DNA from: Cyanosarcina radialis HA8281-LM2
Lineage (GTDB): Bacteria; Cyanobacteriota; Cyanobacteriia; Cyanobacteriales; CCAP-1448
DNA length: 64,000 nucleotides
NCBI GenBank assembly: GCA_019359615.1
Contig: JAHHHA010000028.1
Location: 19,626 to 83,625 of the forward strand
Direction of reading: 5' to 3'
This document shows positions 17,916 through 26,863 of this stretch, one piece after another. Both the position numbers and the translations under genes were made by a program. The notes under the pieces were generated by a model, which ran no database searches, was not told where the DNA came from, and saw nothing but the letters and a program-made list of their open reading frames with translations. Numbering within the stretch: position 1 is the first letter of the stretch; each line of letters opens with the position of its first letter.

Positions 17916-19175
17916 GTGTTTAAAGCCATTCGCGATCGACTGTTGCTGTCATATTTGTTGGTGTTGGCTTCAATCTTGAGTGTCTTTGCGATCGCCGTGC
18001 GGGTGGTCTTTACCCATGCCCTCAGCCAACAGGTGACTGAAAAGCTCGCGGCGCTGGGGCAGGGGGCGACCGCGAATCTAGAGCTAGAGGACGGACAACT
18101 CAAATTTGAGCGCGATTTCCCTACCTCATCGTCGATCGATCGCGATCGAGCCTTGGAGTGGTTTGATGCCCAAGGCAGATCGATCGGCAAGCAGGGACGC
18201 TATACATTAACTCTCCCCTTGGCAGGCCAGAACGCAGTTCAGACCCAAGCAGGTACGCCTCGAATTCGTGGAGTAACGGTGAGGGCGATCGACAGCGATA
18301 GCGGTCGCTTATTGGGCTACGTCAGAGCCAGCCAATCTCTAGATGAATTTGACGAAACCCTAAAGAAACTAGATTGGGGTCTAGGGGGTGGGATAACGAT
18401 CGCTCTACTTTTAAGCGGAGTAGGTGGGGCAATTTTAACTCGTCAGGCCATGCAGCCGATAGAACAAAGCTTCGATCGCTTGAAACAGTTCACGGCTGAT
18501 GCTTCCCACGAGCTTCGCAGCCCTCTAATGGCAATTCAAGCGAATGTGGAGGTGGCGCTAGCCTATCCAGAAGGCATCCGGTCGAAGGGCGATACGGAAA
18601 AGTTTGAGGCGATCGCCAGTGCTACCAGCCAGACGATCGGCTTGACTGAAGATTTATTATTTCTAGCTCGGACAGACCATTTTCCCGATCGCGAGTGGCA
18701 AGTTCTCAACCTAGCAGATCTTTTAGATGACTTAGTACGGCTCTACCAACCGCAAGCTGAGAGAAAAAATATTTGCTTGCAAGCAAGTGGCAGTAGAGCT
18801 TTGTCCCTGTTAGGAGATGCCGATCGACTCAGGCGACTGTTCGCTAATTTGATAGCCAATGCCCTCCACTACACTTCATCGGGGGGACGAGTGGAGATCG
18901 ATCGCCGTCTAGCTGGCAAACAGATTGTTGTCAGGATTGAGGATACAGGTATTGGGATGTCATCAGAGCAACTCGAACGGGTGTTCGATCGCTTTTGGCG
19001 GGCCGAGGAGTCTCGTTCTTACCAATCTGGCGGCTCTGGTTTGGGGCTGGCAATTGCCCTGGCGATCGCCCAAAATCACCAAGGAACGATAACAGTTACC
19101 AGTCAAATCGGTGTAGGTAGTTGTTTTACCGTGCGTTTACCAGCCAGTAGTCAGGGTTCAGAAGTCAGGAGATGA
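17916..19175 (+). CDS. two-component sensor histidine kinase
   Basis: A 419-residue kinase. The first transmembrane helix is at about 8-28 (LLLSYLLVLASILSVFAIAV). A periplasmic domain of about 120 residues with no obvious metal-binding cluster follows, then a second helix (GGGITIALLLSGVGGAIL). The H-box is FTADASHELRSPLMAIQANVE with the phosphorylated His; the N-box (LFANLIANALHYT), G1 (VRIEDTGIGM) and G2 (GSGLGLAIA) are intact. The start is GTG at 17916, five bases after the response-regulator fragment, so it formed an operon with it. With its regulator truncated, its output is uncertain. The ligand is unknown. Confidence 0.9.
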   Translation: MFKAIRDRLLLSYLLVLASILSVFAIAVRVVFTHALSQQVTEKLAALGQGATANLELEDGQLKFERDFPTSSSIDRDRALEWFDAQGRSIGKQGRYTLTLPLAGQNAVQTQAGTPRIRGVTVRAIDSDSGRLLGYVRASQSLDEFDETLKKLDWGLGGGITIALLLSGVGGAILTRQAMQPIEQSFDRLKQFTADASHELRSPLMAIQANVEVALAYPEGIRSKGDTEKFEAIASATSQTIGLTEDLLFLARTDHFPDREWQVLNLADLLDDLVRLYQPQAERKNICLQASGSRALSLLGDADRLRRLFANLIANALHYTSSGGRVEIDRRLAGKQIVVRIEDTGIGMSSEQLERVFDRFWRAEESRSYQSGGSGLGLAIALAIAQNHQGTITVTSQIGVGSCFTVRLPASSQGSEVRR

Positions 19176-19867
19176 GGAAAGTTATGATTCGCAAAATTTC
19201 GGCTTTTTGGTTGGAACGCATTCATCCCCGCTTGGCTCCTCTAATTGCCACCATTGGCACGGTTGGACTTGCTATTTGCCTGTTAATTATCTTGGGATTA
19301 GCTTGGCTGTTTCAAGAAGTCCTAGAGCGAGAAGCTTTTGCCTTTGATACGTCTTGGTTGTTATGGCTGCACCAGTTTGCTAATCCCAGCCTCGATATTG
19401 TCATGCTGACAATAACTCGCTTAGGCAATCCCGAAGTAGTAGTTATCGTTGTCATCGCTACCTTAGTAATACTCTGGCGGCGCTATCGGCAAGAAGCCAA
19501 AATATTTGCGATCGCTTGCTTAGGAGCATTGATTCTCAATACCGAATTGAAGTTAGTTTTTGAGAAAATTCGTCCTCAACTTTGGACTGCTCCGATCTCG
19601 GAAAGATCTTACAGCTTTCCTAGCGGTCACGCTCTAGGATCTTTGGTATTGTACGGTTTTATCGCTTACTTGCTAGCAACTAACTATTCTCAATTTTCCT
19701 ATCTAATTTATAGTTTGGCAGGAATTTTAATTGCCGCGATCGGACTGAGTAGATTGTATTTAGGAGTTCACTGGCCGACCGATATCATTGCTGGTTATGG
19801 AGTAGGGTTTCTTTGGCTGATATTTTGTATTACCATGCTGGAATTGCAAAAAATGAGACGAGTTTAG
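19172..19867 (+). CDS. PAP2-family membrane phosphatase
   Basis: A 231-residue protein with about six helices. The three acid-phosphatase motifs are K-x6-RP (KLVFEKIRPQ), SFPSGHALGS and SRLYLGVHWPTDIIAGY, each with the catalytic His or Arg. Likely dephosphorylates undecaprenyl-pyrophosphate or phosphatidic-acid-type lipids at the outer face of the membrane. Its ATG overlaps the kinase stop by ATGA, so it is coupled to the sensor kinase, an association seen with some stress sensors. Confidence 0.9.
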   Translation: MRKVMIRKISAFWLERIHPRLAPLIATIGTVGLAICLLIILGLAWLFQEVLEREAFAFDTSWLLWLHQFANPSLDIVMLTITRLGNPEVVVIVVIATLVILWRRYRQEAKIFAIACLGALILNTELKLVFEKIRPQLWTAPISERSYSFPSGHALGSLVLYGFIAYLLATNYSQFSYLIYSLAGILIAAIGLSRLYLGVHWPTDIIAGYGVGFLWLIFCITMLELQKMRRV

Positions 19868-20029
19868 ATCGAACGATGGTTCTCAAGAGAATTCCTAGAA
19901 ATTGATGCGATCGATCTTTTTAGTTGCCTTGGCAATGGCATCGGCTCCAAACCGCCGTAAAAAAACGAATAACGAATTCGGTACGAGGAGGATTTTAGAA
20001 TAACAAATAGAACCAGAAAACGTAGAGAT

Positions 20030-20548
20030 ATGAATCGAAAAAGACCCCTGCGGGCACGAGTTAGCCCAGAAGAGTACGAACTTCTCCAGCGTTTGCGAGA
20101 GCGCAAACCCGCTCAAAATCCCCCAAAACCATCTTTATCCCTTGGCGATCGCGTTGCCGATCTGGTGGCTGCGGTCATGGGTTCGTGGCGTTTTATCATT
20201 ATTCAAAGCGTTGTCTTAGCTCTTTGGGTCGTTCTCAACGCGATCGCCTTCGTCCGGCATTGGGACCCGTATCCTTTTATTTTACTGAATTTAATGTTAT
20301 CGTTTCAGGCTGCTTATGCTGCTCCCATCATCATGATGAGTCAGAACCGCCAAGCTGCCATTGACAGGGCAGATGCCAAACACGACTATGAAGTCAATCA
20401 AAAAGCGGAACTAGAAATTGAATTATTGCAGGACAAGCTAAATTTACTTAGAGAAGAAGAAATATTTGAACTCAAGATGTTACTGGTGGAGCAGCGGCAA
20501 CAAATCCAGCGACTGGAAGCACTCCTGATGGAGCGTTTGTCCGACTAA
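20030..20548 (+). CDS. DUF1003 membrane protein
   Basis: A 172-residue protein. The family core is GDRVADLVAAVMGSWRFIIIQSVVLALWVVLN followed by DPYPFILLNLMLSFQAAYAAPIIMMSQNRQA, with two helices. The charged tail (about 110-170) is predicted coiled coil (QKAELEIELLQDKLNLLREEE). Function unknown; family members are widespread inner-membrane proteins. Starts with ATG at 20030 after GTAGAGAT. A single-gene unit between the kinase operon and the leftward DUF2127 gene. Confidence 0.88.
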   Translation: MNRKRPLRARVSPEEYELLQRLRERKPAQNPPKPSLSLGDRVADLVAAVMGSWRFIIIQSVVLALWVVLNAIAFVRHWDPYPFILLNLMLSFQAAYAAPIIMMSQNRQAAIDRADAKHDYEVNQKAELEIELLQDKLNLLREEEIFELKMLLVEQRQQIQRLEALLMERLSD

Positions 20549-20581
20549 GCATTAGTCATCGATCCAGGCTCATAAAAATGC

Positions 20582-21037
20582 TTAAGGTCGCTTTATCACC
20601 TTGAAAAAACGATCGATTAAATACCACAAGACAGCCAAGTTAATTAAGAAAATAAGTAACTTAAGAATGGAGATGCCGCGAACTAATTCTAGAACTTCAA
20701 AGGGAATGCTGATACCAACTACCGCGATAACTAAGATTTCTGCCCAGATCTTCTTGTACCATAAACCTACGGCTTCAACAGTTGTTATTACAGCATATAG
20801 TGCAGCAGCTAATCCACTAAATTCAAGCGTTTTTGGACTGAGATTGAGAATTTTATCTAAGAGCCAATCGATTACTAAATGCTTGCTCTCTAAAACATAA
20901 GACTCTGAGAAATACTTAAGACTTTGATGATTCTTTAAGTCCAGTAATAGAGCGATCGCCGTCACTGCCATCAAGGAAGCAACAAAAGATTTATAGACGA
21001 CGATCGCTACTAGAGCAACTGGACGTTTCCTCCTCAA
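20582..21037 (-). CDS. DUF2127 membrane protein
   Basis: A 151-residue protein with about four hydrophobic helices. It begins RPVALVAIVVYKSFVASLMAV and has the VEAVGLWYKKIWAEILVIAVVGISIPFEVLEL segment typical of DUF2127. The first in-frame start is TTG at 21037, preceded by a GAGAGGGGG Shine-Dalgarno, which I accept in the absence of an ATG. Function unknown. Converges on the DUF1003 gene. Confidence 0.75.
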   Translation of the reverse strand: MRRKRPVALVAIVVYKSFVASLMAVTAIALLLDLKNHQSLKYFSESYVLESKHLVIDWLLDKILNLSPKTLEFSGLAAALYAVITTVEAVGLWYKKIWAEILVIAVVGISIPFEVLELVRGISILKLLIFLINLAVLWYLIDRFFKVIKRP

Positions 21038-21119
21038 TATTCCCCCTCTCTTTGGTTTTTACTCGTGTTCGATCTCAAAACCTCATAGAGTCATCATTAC
21101 CTCGATCTCAACACGGTGG

Positions 21120-21416
21120 TTATTCAATTCTCTCTAATCGTCTTCTAGAATGACGACGCATTTGCAGCCACATCGAAATTCCGGTAGCAACTAACGCGAG
21201 TAAGCCCAGAGCGTTGAGAAAGGGATAGATCGCTTCTAGCTTAAGAATGCCAAAGTTCCCCTTGTGGATCTCCAATAACCACTTTGCTTCATTTCCTGAA
21301 AGATCTGTAATTTGGTAAATCGAACCTGTAAACGCTGCGAGCAATAGTGGCAGCGTCATGATGGGCGCGATCGCCCGATGAAGTTGACGTAATTGAGAAG
21401 ATTTACGGCTGGTCAT
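21120..21416 (-). CDS. small PepSY-type membrane protein
   Basis: A 98-residue protein with two hydrophobic helices (LHRAIAPIMTLPLLLAAFTGSIYQIT at about 13-38 and LNALGLLALVATGISMWLQM at about 68-88). The LHRAIAP and G-x-IY-x-I pattern is that of short PepSY-associated TM proteins. It overlaps the end of the broken COG4705 gene by 14 bp. Probably one operon with it and perhaps with the PepSY gene further upstream. Confidence 0.7.
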   Translation of the reverse strand: MTSRKSSQLRQLHRAIAPIMTLPLLLAAFTGSIYQITDLSGNEAKWLLEIHKGNFGILKLEAIYPFLNALGLLALVATGISMWLQMRRHSRRRLERIE

Positions 21417-21758
21417 ATAAATTTTTCTTCTTTCGAGTAGAAAAGACTAGGACGACTACCAGCAGGATAAAAGCGATCGCCGAAGCTAAGTCTCTTGGTA
21501 GCGATAGACCGCCACTGTTGACTGGCTTGGTGAGAAAATCTCCGAAGGTAGCTCCGAAGGGTCGCGTGAAGATGAAGGCCAGCCAGAATAACAAGACATC
21601 GTTCAGCTTGGTGAGGTAGTGAAGAGCGATACGGCAAAGCCTATGTAATATCCCAGGTTGAGAGTCATCGAGATGAAGTCACCAGCCGTCTCGCCGAGCG
21701 TTGTGGCGACGATCTTCAAGATCCAGAAGTAAATTGTAATTTTTGCAACTTTGTTCAT
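21403..21758 (-). pseudogene. COG4705-like membrane protein with internal deletion
   Basis: The first part starts with ATG at 21758: MNKVAKITIYFWILKIVATT, LGETAGDFISMTLNLGY, a typical beginning of the ~250-residue COG4705 family. After LFTTSPS the frame stops, and the C-terminal part (LLFWLAFIFTRPFGATFGDFLTKP) continues in another frame. Only about 355 bp remain of an expected 750 or so, so the middle transmembrane repeats are deleted and the ends are out of frame. I regard it as a relic. Confidence 0.75.
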
Positions 21759-21982
21759 TTAATTTTTACCAGCAAAATAGTAACTCATTGCCGGACTTCG
21801 CAAGTTACAAAGATTTCGCAAGCCCAACGGTAACTCCAAGGATGTTGGAGTTTGTTGGGAGTTTAATTGGGCAATCATATTCTGAGAAATCTGAAGCTGA
21901 CTGCGAAGCTGCTTGGCAGCATCATCCCTCGTGATTAGGGGATGTTGGCAGACAAGGGAATATTTCTATTTCCCTCTATCCG

Positions 21983-22075
21983 TAACTTGTCGAGTCCTAA
22001 GCAAACATCAAAATAGCTCCCCAGCCAAAGCGGATCGACAAGTTACTGGGGAGCCTCGCGAAGGTGAGGCTATTA
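21983..22075. other. interlocked inverted repeats (possible pseudoknot RNA or terminator)
   Basis: TAACTTGTCGA (21983-21993) pairs with TCGACAAGTTA (22035-22045). GCTCCCCAG (22016-22024) pairs with CTGGGGAGC (22046-22054). The order is 5'a-5'b-3'a-3'b, an H-type pseudoknot geometry with 11 and 9 perfect pairs. A GCCTC/GAGGC hairpin follows. It lies just after the PepSY gene end (minus strand). Confidence 0.5.
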
Positions 22076-22085
22076 GCCTGATATA

Positions 22086-22631
22086 TTAGCCATCGTCATT
22101 GGTTTCGCCGTCGCCGTCACCGCCAGAGGGTTCGGCCACTTGAATGCTGCTGCGGGGGCGGGAAGCCTCGTTCTTTTCGTCGTCGCCATTGAGAGCCTCG
22201 GTGTAGAGAACGCGACCGTTGCCTGCATCTACTTTGACTTCTTGCTCTCCGATGACAACGGCATAGACTAAGTTACCGTCCTCATTTTCCAACTTCACAC
22301 TGCTAGCTCGACCTCCTTTAGCAGCTTCAGCAGCTTGCTGGGCTTGCTGGGGCGTAATTTTAGCTAAAGTTCGTAGTTTGGCAGATTCTTGTCGTTCTTC
22401 AGCATCGTCGTTGGTTTCGCGATCGCGATCGTTGGCTTGGATAATTTGATGATTGACGCGAAGCATACGAGCAATTAGACGATCGGTGCCATACTCAGGC
22501 ACGTTGGCGCTAGCCTGTGCGGTAGCACGTATCGCTTGGGGTTGAGCGGCACGAACGACAGACACCGCCCCAGCTAATACCATGGTTCCAATCAACGTAC
22601 CAACGATAAGCGATTTTGTTGAGGTTATCAT
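22086..22631 (-). CDS. exported PepSY-domain protein
   Basis: A 181-residue protein. A signal peptide is clear (SLIVGTLIGTMVLAGAVSVVRA, about 8-29). The PepSY core is at about 95-140: KITPQQAQQAAEAAKGGRASSVKLENEDGNLVYAVVIGEQEVKVDAGNGRVLYTE. The acidic tail ends GGDGDGETNDDG. PepSY proteins are periplasmic and often lie beside metal-sensing systems. The upstream region carries a direct repeat (22781-22797) in the right orientation for this gene, also seen before the copper genes. Confidence 0.85.
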   Translation of the reverse strand: MITSTKSLIVGTLIGTMVLAGAVSVVRAAQPQAIRATAQASANVPEYGTDRLIARMLRVNHQIIQANDRDRETNDDAEERQESAKLRTLAKITPQQAQQAAEAAKGGRASSVKLENEDGNLVYAVVIGEQEVKVDAGNGRVLYTEALNGDDEKNEASRPRSSIQVAEPSGGDGDGETNDDG

Positions 22632-22780
22632 TAGGTGAAATCTCCAGGCAATTTAGATTTACAAGTTCACTCTAAACAACCAAAGTCAAGAATCTGTAAA
22701 GATCGGGGCTTGTGCAAAACTTCTAAATGTAGCGCCTTGCTTTAATTAAAATAATGAGAATTTAGTAATATCGCATAAAC

Positions 22781-22797
22781 ATGAAATCAAGATGAAA
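22781..22797 (-). promoter_or_regulatory. TTTCAT-N5-TTTCAT repeat (PepSY / copper-storage divergent region)
   Basis: On the plus strand ATGAAA-TCAAG-ATGAAA, the reverse complement of the TTTCAT-N5-TTTCAT site. It lies between the divergent PepSY and copper-storage genes, about 150 bases from each start. A longer 23-bp stretch including it is repeated exactly at 24139. Confidence 0.5.
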
Positions 22798-22943
22798 TTC
22801 AGCTATCCGACAGCAGGATATTGTTGAATTTTTTTCTGCTTCAAAAGTGAGATGCACTTTCTCAAACAACTTTCTAAGTTGAATTCTAGAGAAGCAAATC
22901 TACGGCTTCTTCTAGAACTTACAACTTTAAGGAGTTTAATCGT

Positions 22944-23297
22944 ATGGTCATGACACAAGATCGTCAATCGTTGTTGGAAACCTGCATTCGCAATTGCCAA
23001 GATTGCCTGCGAGATTGCGAAAACTGCGCTACGGCTTGCCTAGATAGCGATATGGTGCAGATGATGGCACGGTGTATTAAGCTCTGCCGAGACTGCGCCG
23101 ATACTTGCGACATCTGCGCTCGTTTCATGGCTCGCCAATCTGACCTCCACGCTCAACTGTGCGCTGTCTGTGCTGAAGCGTGCGATCGCTGTGCGGCTGA
23201 GTGCGAGAAACACGATCGCGAACACTGTAAGCGTTGCGCCGCCTCCTGTCGGCGCTGTGCTGAATCTTGCCGCCAAATGGCAGCAGCAATGGCGTAA
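22944..23297 (+). CDS. four-helix-bundle cysteine-rich copper-storage protein (Csp-like)
   Basis: A 117-residue protein without signal peptide and with about 20 Cys, mostly in C-x3-C and C-x2-C heptad positions (CIRNCQDCLRDCENCATAC, CIKLCRDCADTCDIC and so on). This is the four-helix bundle of the Csp3/DUF326 family, which packs many Cu(I) ions in its core. The lack of a signal peptide fits the cytosolic Csp3 type. An AAGGAG Shine-Dalgarno precedes the ATG. It is followed by the CopM-like gene and preceded by a copper-type direct repeat. Confidence 0.9.
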   Translation: MVMTQDRQSLLETCIRNCQDCLRDCENCATACLDSDMVQMMARCIKLCRDCADTCDICARFMARQSDLHAQLCAVCAEACDRCAAECEKHDREHCKRCAASCRRCAESCRQMAAAMA

Positions 23298-23417
23298 TTG
23301 CTCTTTGAAGATAACGCTGGCAATTCCTCCAGCCCTCTTTAGGTAGGGAGCCAGGAGGAATTTTGGCGTGGGTTCCGATTTCTGAAATTCCTTCAACCTT
23401 TGAAACTTACGAAAACG

Positions 23418-24062
23418 ATGAACGTTAAACTTGCAACTTGTGGTCTTCTTACTTTGGTAGTGAGTGGTGCGATCGTCGCTTCACCCTTTATCGATCGCGC
23501 TGATGCCCAAAGTCAATGCCCAAGGCTGACCTCGCAGACTAGAAATTCTGCCCCAGTCGATCGAGGCCTGACGACTGAGATCGATCGAACCTTTATCGAA
23601 ATGATGATTCCTCACCACCAGGGCGCGAACGAAATGGCTCAGATGGCTTTAGAACGGGCGAAAAATCCAAAAGTCAAGGAACTAGCGCAATCCATTATTA
23701 CCGAGCAAACTGGCGAAATCGATCGGATGCGAAATTGGTACGGGCAATGGTACGGCACGGAAGTTCCAACGATGTCCGCGTCCATGCAGGGGCATATGGA
23801 TCGGGCAATGATGATGTCGATGATGCAGCAAGAGCAGATGGACAGAGAAATGATGGCAGCGTTAAGAAACGCAGATGATTTTGATGCAGAGTTCTTGCGG
23901 CAGATGACTCGTCACCATCAAATGGCAACTATGATGGCTGGAATGGTAGTCAATAGTGCCAAACATCCTGAAACCCGCGAATTGGCGCGATCGATTATTC
24001 AAAGCCAAAATGCTGAGATTGCCCACATGCAGCAACTACTGGCACAAGTTACGCAACAGTAA
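23418..24062 (+). CDS. copM: periplasmic DUF305 protein, CopM-like
   Basis: About 214 residues. A signal peptide is present (LATCGLLTLVVSGAIVASPF, then ADAQ). Two DUF305 repeats each carry a His-His/Met-rich metal motif: FIEMMIPHHQGANEMAQMAL and FLRQMTRHHQMATMMAGMV, with a Met-rich linker between (MDRAMMMSMMQQEQMDREMM). CopM of Synechocystis, a periplasmic copper-binding protein, has this architecture. The ATG at 23418 is chosen over an upstream in-frame TTG. Probably buffers Cu(I) outside the membrane, complementing the cytosolic storage protein encoded just before it. Confidence 0.88.
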   Translation: MNVKLATCGLLTLVVSGAIVASPFIDRADAQSQCPRLTSQTRNSAPVDRGLTTEIDRTFIEMMIPHHQGANEMAQMALERAKNPKVKELAQSIITEQTGEIDRMRNWYGQWYGTEVPTMSASMQGHMDRAMMMSMMQQEQMDREMMAALRNADDFDAEFLRQMTRHHQMATMMAGMVVNSAKHPETRELARSIIQSQNAEIAHMQQLLAQVTQQ

Positions 24063-24138
24063 GTAGTAAGGAATCCTCCCAAGCTAGTTGGGAGGGTGAG
24101 AATAAAAGGTAATCGAACTTTAAGCTTCTCATCCCCAA

Positions 24139-24155
24139 ATGAAATCAAGATGAAA
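24139..24155 (-). promoter_or_regulatory. TTTCAT-N5-TTTCAT repeat before copZ-copA
   Basis: ATGAAA-TCAAG-ATGAAA on the plus strand, identical to 22781-22797 and to the six flanking bases as well. It lies 238 bases before copZ in the same orientation as the copy before the copper-storage gene. Function is inferred from recurrence only. Confidence 0.4.
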
Positions 24156-24186
24156 TTCAGCAGAAAATAATTGAGCCTGAGTGCTT

Positions 24187-24273
24187 ATACCATTTTGGAT
24201 TTTGGATTCACGATCGGTTTCTCCGTCTAGGTTTGGTAAATCCATCTGCCCTATTCTTATTTCAAATTGGTAT
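24187..24273 (+). repeat. dispersed repeat, copy 2 (left flank of copZ-copA)
   Basis: Runs from TACCATTTTGGATTTTGGAT through GGTTTCTCCGTCTAGGTTTGG and AAATCCATCTG to AAATTGGTA. The ends are inverted (TACCAxTTT / AAATTGGTA), like a small non-autonomous element. An inverted copy lies at 26864-26946 on the other side of copA. Confidence 0.6.
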
Positions 24274-24326
24274 TAGATAGATTTCAAAGGCAATCTCACG
24301 CTGAAAAAAAATTAGGCTTTACCCCC

Positions 24327-24358
24327 TTGACTGTCCAGCGCACTGGAGACTCCATGAT
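24327..24358 (+). promoter_or_regulatory. MerR/CueR-type promoter of copZ-copA
   Basis: TTGACT (24327), a 20-base spacer holding the imperfect dyad GTCCAGCGCACTGGAGAC, then CATGAT (24353). The long spacer with a dyad is the CueR-type layout. It is probably controlled by the MerR protein encoded at 28118. The copZ start is about 35 bases downstream. Confidence 0.6.
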
Positions 24359-24392
24359 GGATGTAGTTGAACGATTTTCAAGGATTTACATC

Positions 24393-24587
24393 ATGACACT
24401 CCAATTTCAAGTTCCCAACATGGCTTGCTCTGCTTGTGGAGAAAAGATTACCAAAGCGATCGAGGCGATCGATCCTACGGCTACGGTTCAAACTGACCCG
24501 AAAACCAAGCAAGTCAGCGTTGAAACCCAGGCAACAGAGATAGAAATCGAACAAGCGATTACCGATGCTGGTTATACAGTCGCATAG
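24393..24587 (+). CDS. copZ: copper chaperone (Atx1/CopZ type)
   Basis: A 64-residue single HMA domain. It has the metal site MACSAC at residues 10-15 and ends DAGYTVA. Delivers Cu(I) to the P-type ATPase encoded next. An upstream in-frame start exists at 24267, but the protein that starts at 24393 has exactly the family length and leaves room for the MerR-type promoter. The copA start is 10 bases beyond the stop. Confidence 0.92.
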   Translation: MTLQFQVPNMACSACGEKITKAIEAIDPTATVQTDPKTKQVSVETQATEIEIEQAITDAGYTVA

Positions 24588-24597
24588 TGAGGTTCTC

Positions 24598-26856
24598 ATG
24601 GCAAATACCACCTTGAAACTGCGAGGCATGAGTTGTGCCTCCTGTGCCAACAACATTGAAGCAGCGATTCGATCGGTTCCTGGTGTCGATGGATGCAACG
24701 TTAACTTTGGGGCCGATCGAGCAACCGTCACCTACGATCCTAGTAAAGCTGACATAGCCGCGATTCAGGAAGCAGTTGATGGTGCGGGTTATTCGGCTCA
24801 ACCGATGCAGGACGATATCCTCGCTCCCGAAGATGACACCGAACGGCGAGAACGACAAGCCGAGAACCGCAAGTTAACCCGCAAAGTGTGGGTCAGCGGC
24901 GTTATTAGTGCCATCCTGGTAATTGGCTCTCTGCCTGCCATGACCGGGTTGCCTATTCCCTTCATTCCCATGTGGTTGCACGATTCCTGGCTGCAACTGG
25001 TACTAACGGCTCCGGTATTGTTTTGGGCTGGGAGCGGGTTCTTCGTCAACGCCTGGAAAGCCTTCAAACGCCATACAGCCACCATGGATACCCTAGTGGC
25101 CATAGGTACGGGTACGGCTTACCTTTATTCCTTATTTCCCACATTTTTTCCTCAGTGGTTCGTTAACCAAGGGCTTAGACCGGACGTATACTTTGAAGCC
25201 GCTGCGGTGATTATTGCCTTGATTCTTTTGGGACGGTTGTTAGAGAACCGGGCAAAAGGACAAACTTCAGAAGCCATTCGCAAGCTGATGGGGTTGCAGG
25301 CCAAGACGGCGCGGGTAATTCGCCGCGATCGAGAAATTGATGTTCCCATTGCTGAAGTAGTTTTGGGCGATATCGTCATCGTTCGTCCCGGTGTAAAAAT
25401 TCCGGTGGATGGCGAAATTGTGGAGGGTTCCTCGACGATCGACGAATCGATGGTGACGGGTGAAAGCGTGCCAGTGAAGAAACATCCTGGCGATGAGGTC
25501 ATTGGAGCCACCATCAACAAAACTGGCAGCTTTAAGCTGCGGGCAACGCGAGTGGGCAAGGATACCTTTTTAGCTCAAATCGTCAACCTGGTGCAGCAAG
25601 CGCAAGGCTCGAAAGCCCCAATTCAACGACTGGCCGATCGAGTGACGGGATGGTTTGTGCCCGCAGTAATCGCGATCGCGATTCTTACCTTCGTCCTCTG
25701 GTTTAATATCATGGGCAACGTCACCATGGCGTTAATTACTACCGTTGGCGTGCTGATTATCGCCTGTCCCTGCGCCCTCGGCTTAGCAACACCGACTTCA
25801 ATTATGGTGGGAACGGGCAAAGGGGCAGAAAACGGCATTTTAATTAAAGGCGCGGAAAGCCTGGAATTAGCCCACAAGCTACAGACGATCGTCCTCGACA
25901 AAACTGGCACGATTACTCAGGGCAAGCCTACTGTAACCGACTATGTAACCGTCAGCGGTACGGCCGATGGCAACGAACTCAAACTGTTACGTCTAGCGGC
26001 CTCGATCGAACGCAATTCAGAACATCCCCTGGCAGAGGCGATCGTCCAATACGCTCGATCTCAAGGGGTTGAGTTAGTAAATGCTCAAGAGTTTGAGGCG
26101 ATCGCTGGCAGTGGCGTTCAAGGTTATATCTCTAACCGATTAGTGCAAATCGGCACGCACCGTTGGATGAATGAGTTGGGGATTAATACCAGCGCCTTGC
26201 AACAACAGTGGGACAAACTGGAATACTTGGGCAAAACGGTCATCTGGATTGCGGTAGACGGTAAAGTCGAAGGAATTATGGGCATTGCCGATGCGGTGAA
26301 ACCCTCTTCTGTCAACGCGATTCGGAGCTTGCAAAGGATGGGCTTAGAAGTGGTGATGCTCACCGGAGACAACCAGCGGACTGCGAACGTAATTGCCCGT
26401 GAAGTGGGAATCGATCGAGTCTTGGCCGAAGTTCGTCCGGGGCAAAAAGCGGCAACTGTGGAAACGATTCAGTCGGAAGGCAAAGTAGCGGCCATGGTTG
26501 GCGATGGGATTAACGATGCACCAGCTTTGGCTCAAGCTGACGTGGGAATAGCGATCGGTACGGGAACGGATGTCGCGATCGCCGCTAGCGATATCACCTT
26601 AATTTCTGGCGACCTGCAAGGCATCGTGACAGCCATTCAACTGAGTCGGGCCACGATTCGCAACATCAAGCAGAACCTATTCTTTGCCTTCATCTACAAC
26701 GTGGCTGGAATTCCGATCGCGGCTGGCATTCTTTATCCAGTTTTCGGTTGGTTGCTCAGTCCGATTATCGCCGGGGCAGCCATGGCATTTAGTTCGGTTT
26801 CCGTCGTGACCAATGCCTTGCGGTTACGTAATTTCAAGCCCGTTGGTAGTCGGTAG
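24598..26856 (+). CDS. copA: Cu(I)-exporting P1B-1 ATPase
   Basis: A 752-residue protein. One N-terminal HMA domain has GMSCASC (about 11-17). Then come the ATPase landmarks: TGESVPV, the CPC motif in helix 6 ([13 protein letters not shown]), [18 protein letters not shown] (HP motif), TGDNQRTA, and [22 protein letters not shown]. The MSC-type CopA/CtaA family exports Cu(I) or supplies it to thylakoid proteins. Start ATG at 24598 follows GAGG; an earlier in-frame start at 24565 overlaps copZ. The copZ-copA pair is bracketed by inverted copies of a ~85-bp repeat. Confidence 0.96.
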   Translation: MANTTLKLRGMSCASCANNIEAAIRSVPGVDGCNVNFGADRATVTYDPSKADIAAIQEAVDGAGYSAQPMQDDILAPEDDTERRERQAENRKLTRKVWVSGVISAILVIGSLPAMTGLPIPFIPMWLHDSWLQLVLTAPVLFWAGSGFFVNAWKAFKRHTATMDTLVAIGTGTAYLYSLFPTFFPQWFVNQGLRPDVYFEAAAVIIALILLGRLLENRAKGQTSEAIRKLMGLQAKTARVIRRDREIDVPIAEVVLGDIVIVRPGVKIPVDGEIVEGSSTIDESMVTGESVPVKKHPGDEVIGATINKTGSFKLRATRVGKDTFLAQIVNLVQQAQGSKAPIQRLADRVTGWFVPAVIAIAILTFVLWFNIMGNVTMALITTVGVLIIACPCALGLATPTSIMVGTGKGAENGILIKGAESLELAHKLQTIVLDKTGTITQGKPTVTDYVTVSGTADGNELKLLRLAASIERNSEHPLAEAIVQYARSQGVELVNAQEFEAIAGSGVQGYISNRLVQIGTHRWMNELGINTSALQQQWDKLEYLGKTVIWIAVDGKVEGIMGIADAVKPSSVNAIRSLQRMGLEVVMLTGDNQRTANVIAREVGIDRVLAEVRPGQKAATVETIQSEGKVAAMVGDGINDAPALAQADVGIAIGTGTDVAIAASDITLISGDLQGIVTAIQLSRATIRNIKQNLFFAFIYNVAGIPIAAGILYPVFGWLLSPIIAGAAMAFSSVSVVTNALRLRNFKPVGSR

Positions 26857-26863
26857 TTATTCT

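Noticed and set aside
21743..21934. 63-residue ORF on the plus strand
   Set aside because: No Shine-Dalgarno, overlaps the COG4705 relic and has a composition unlike real proteins.
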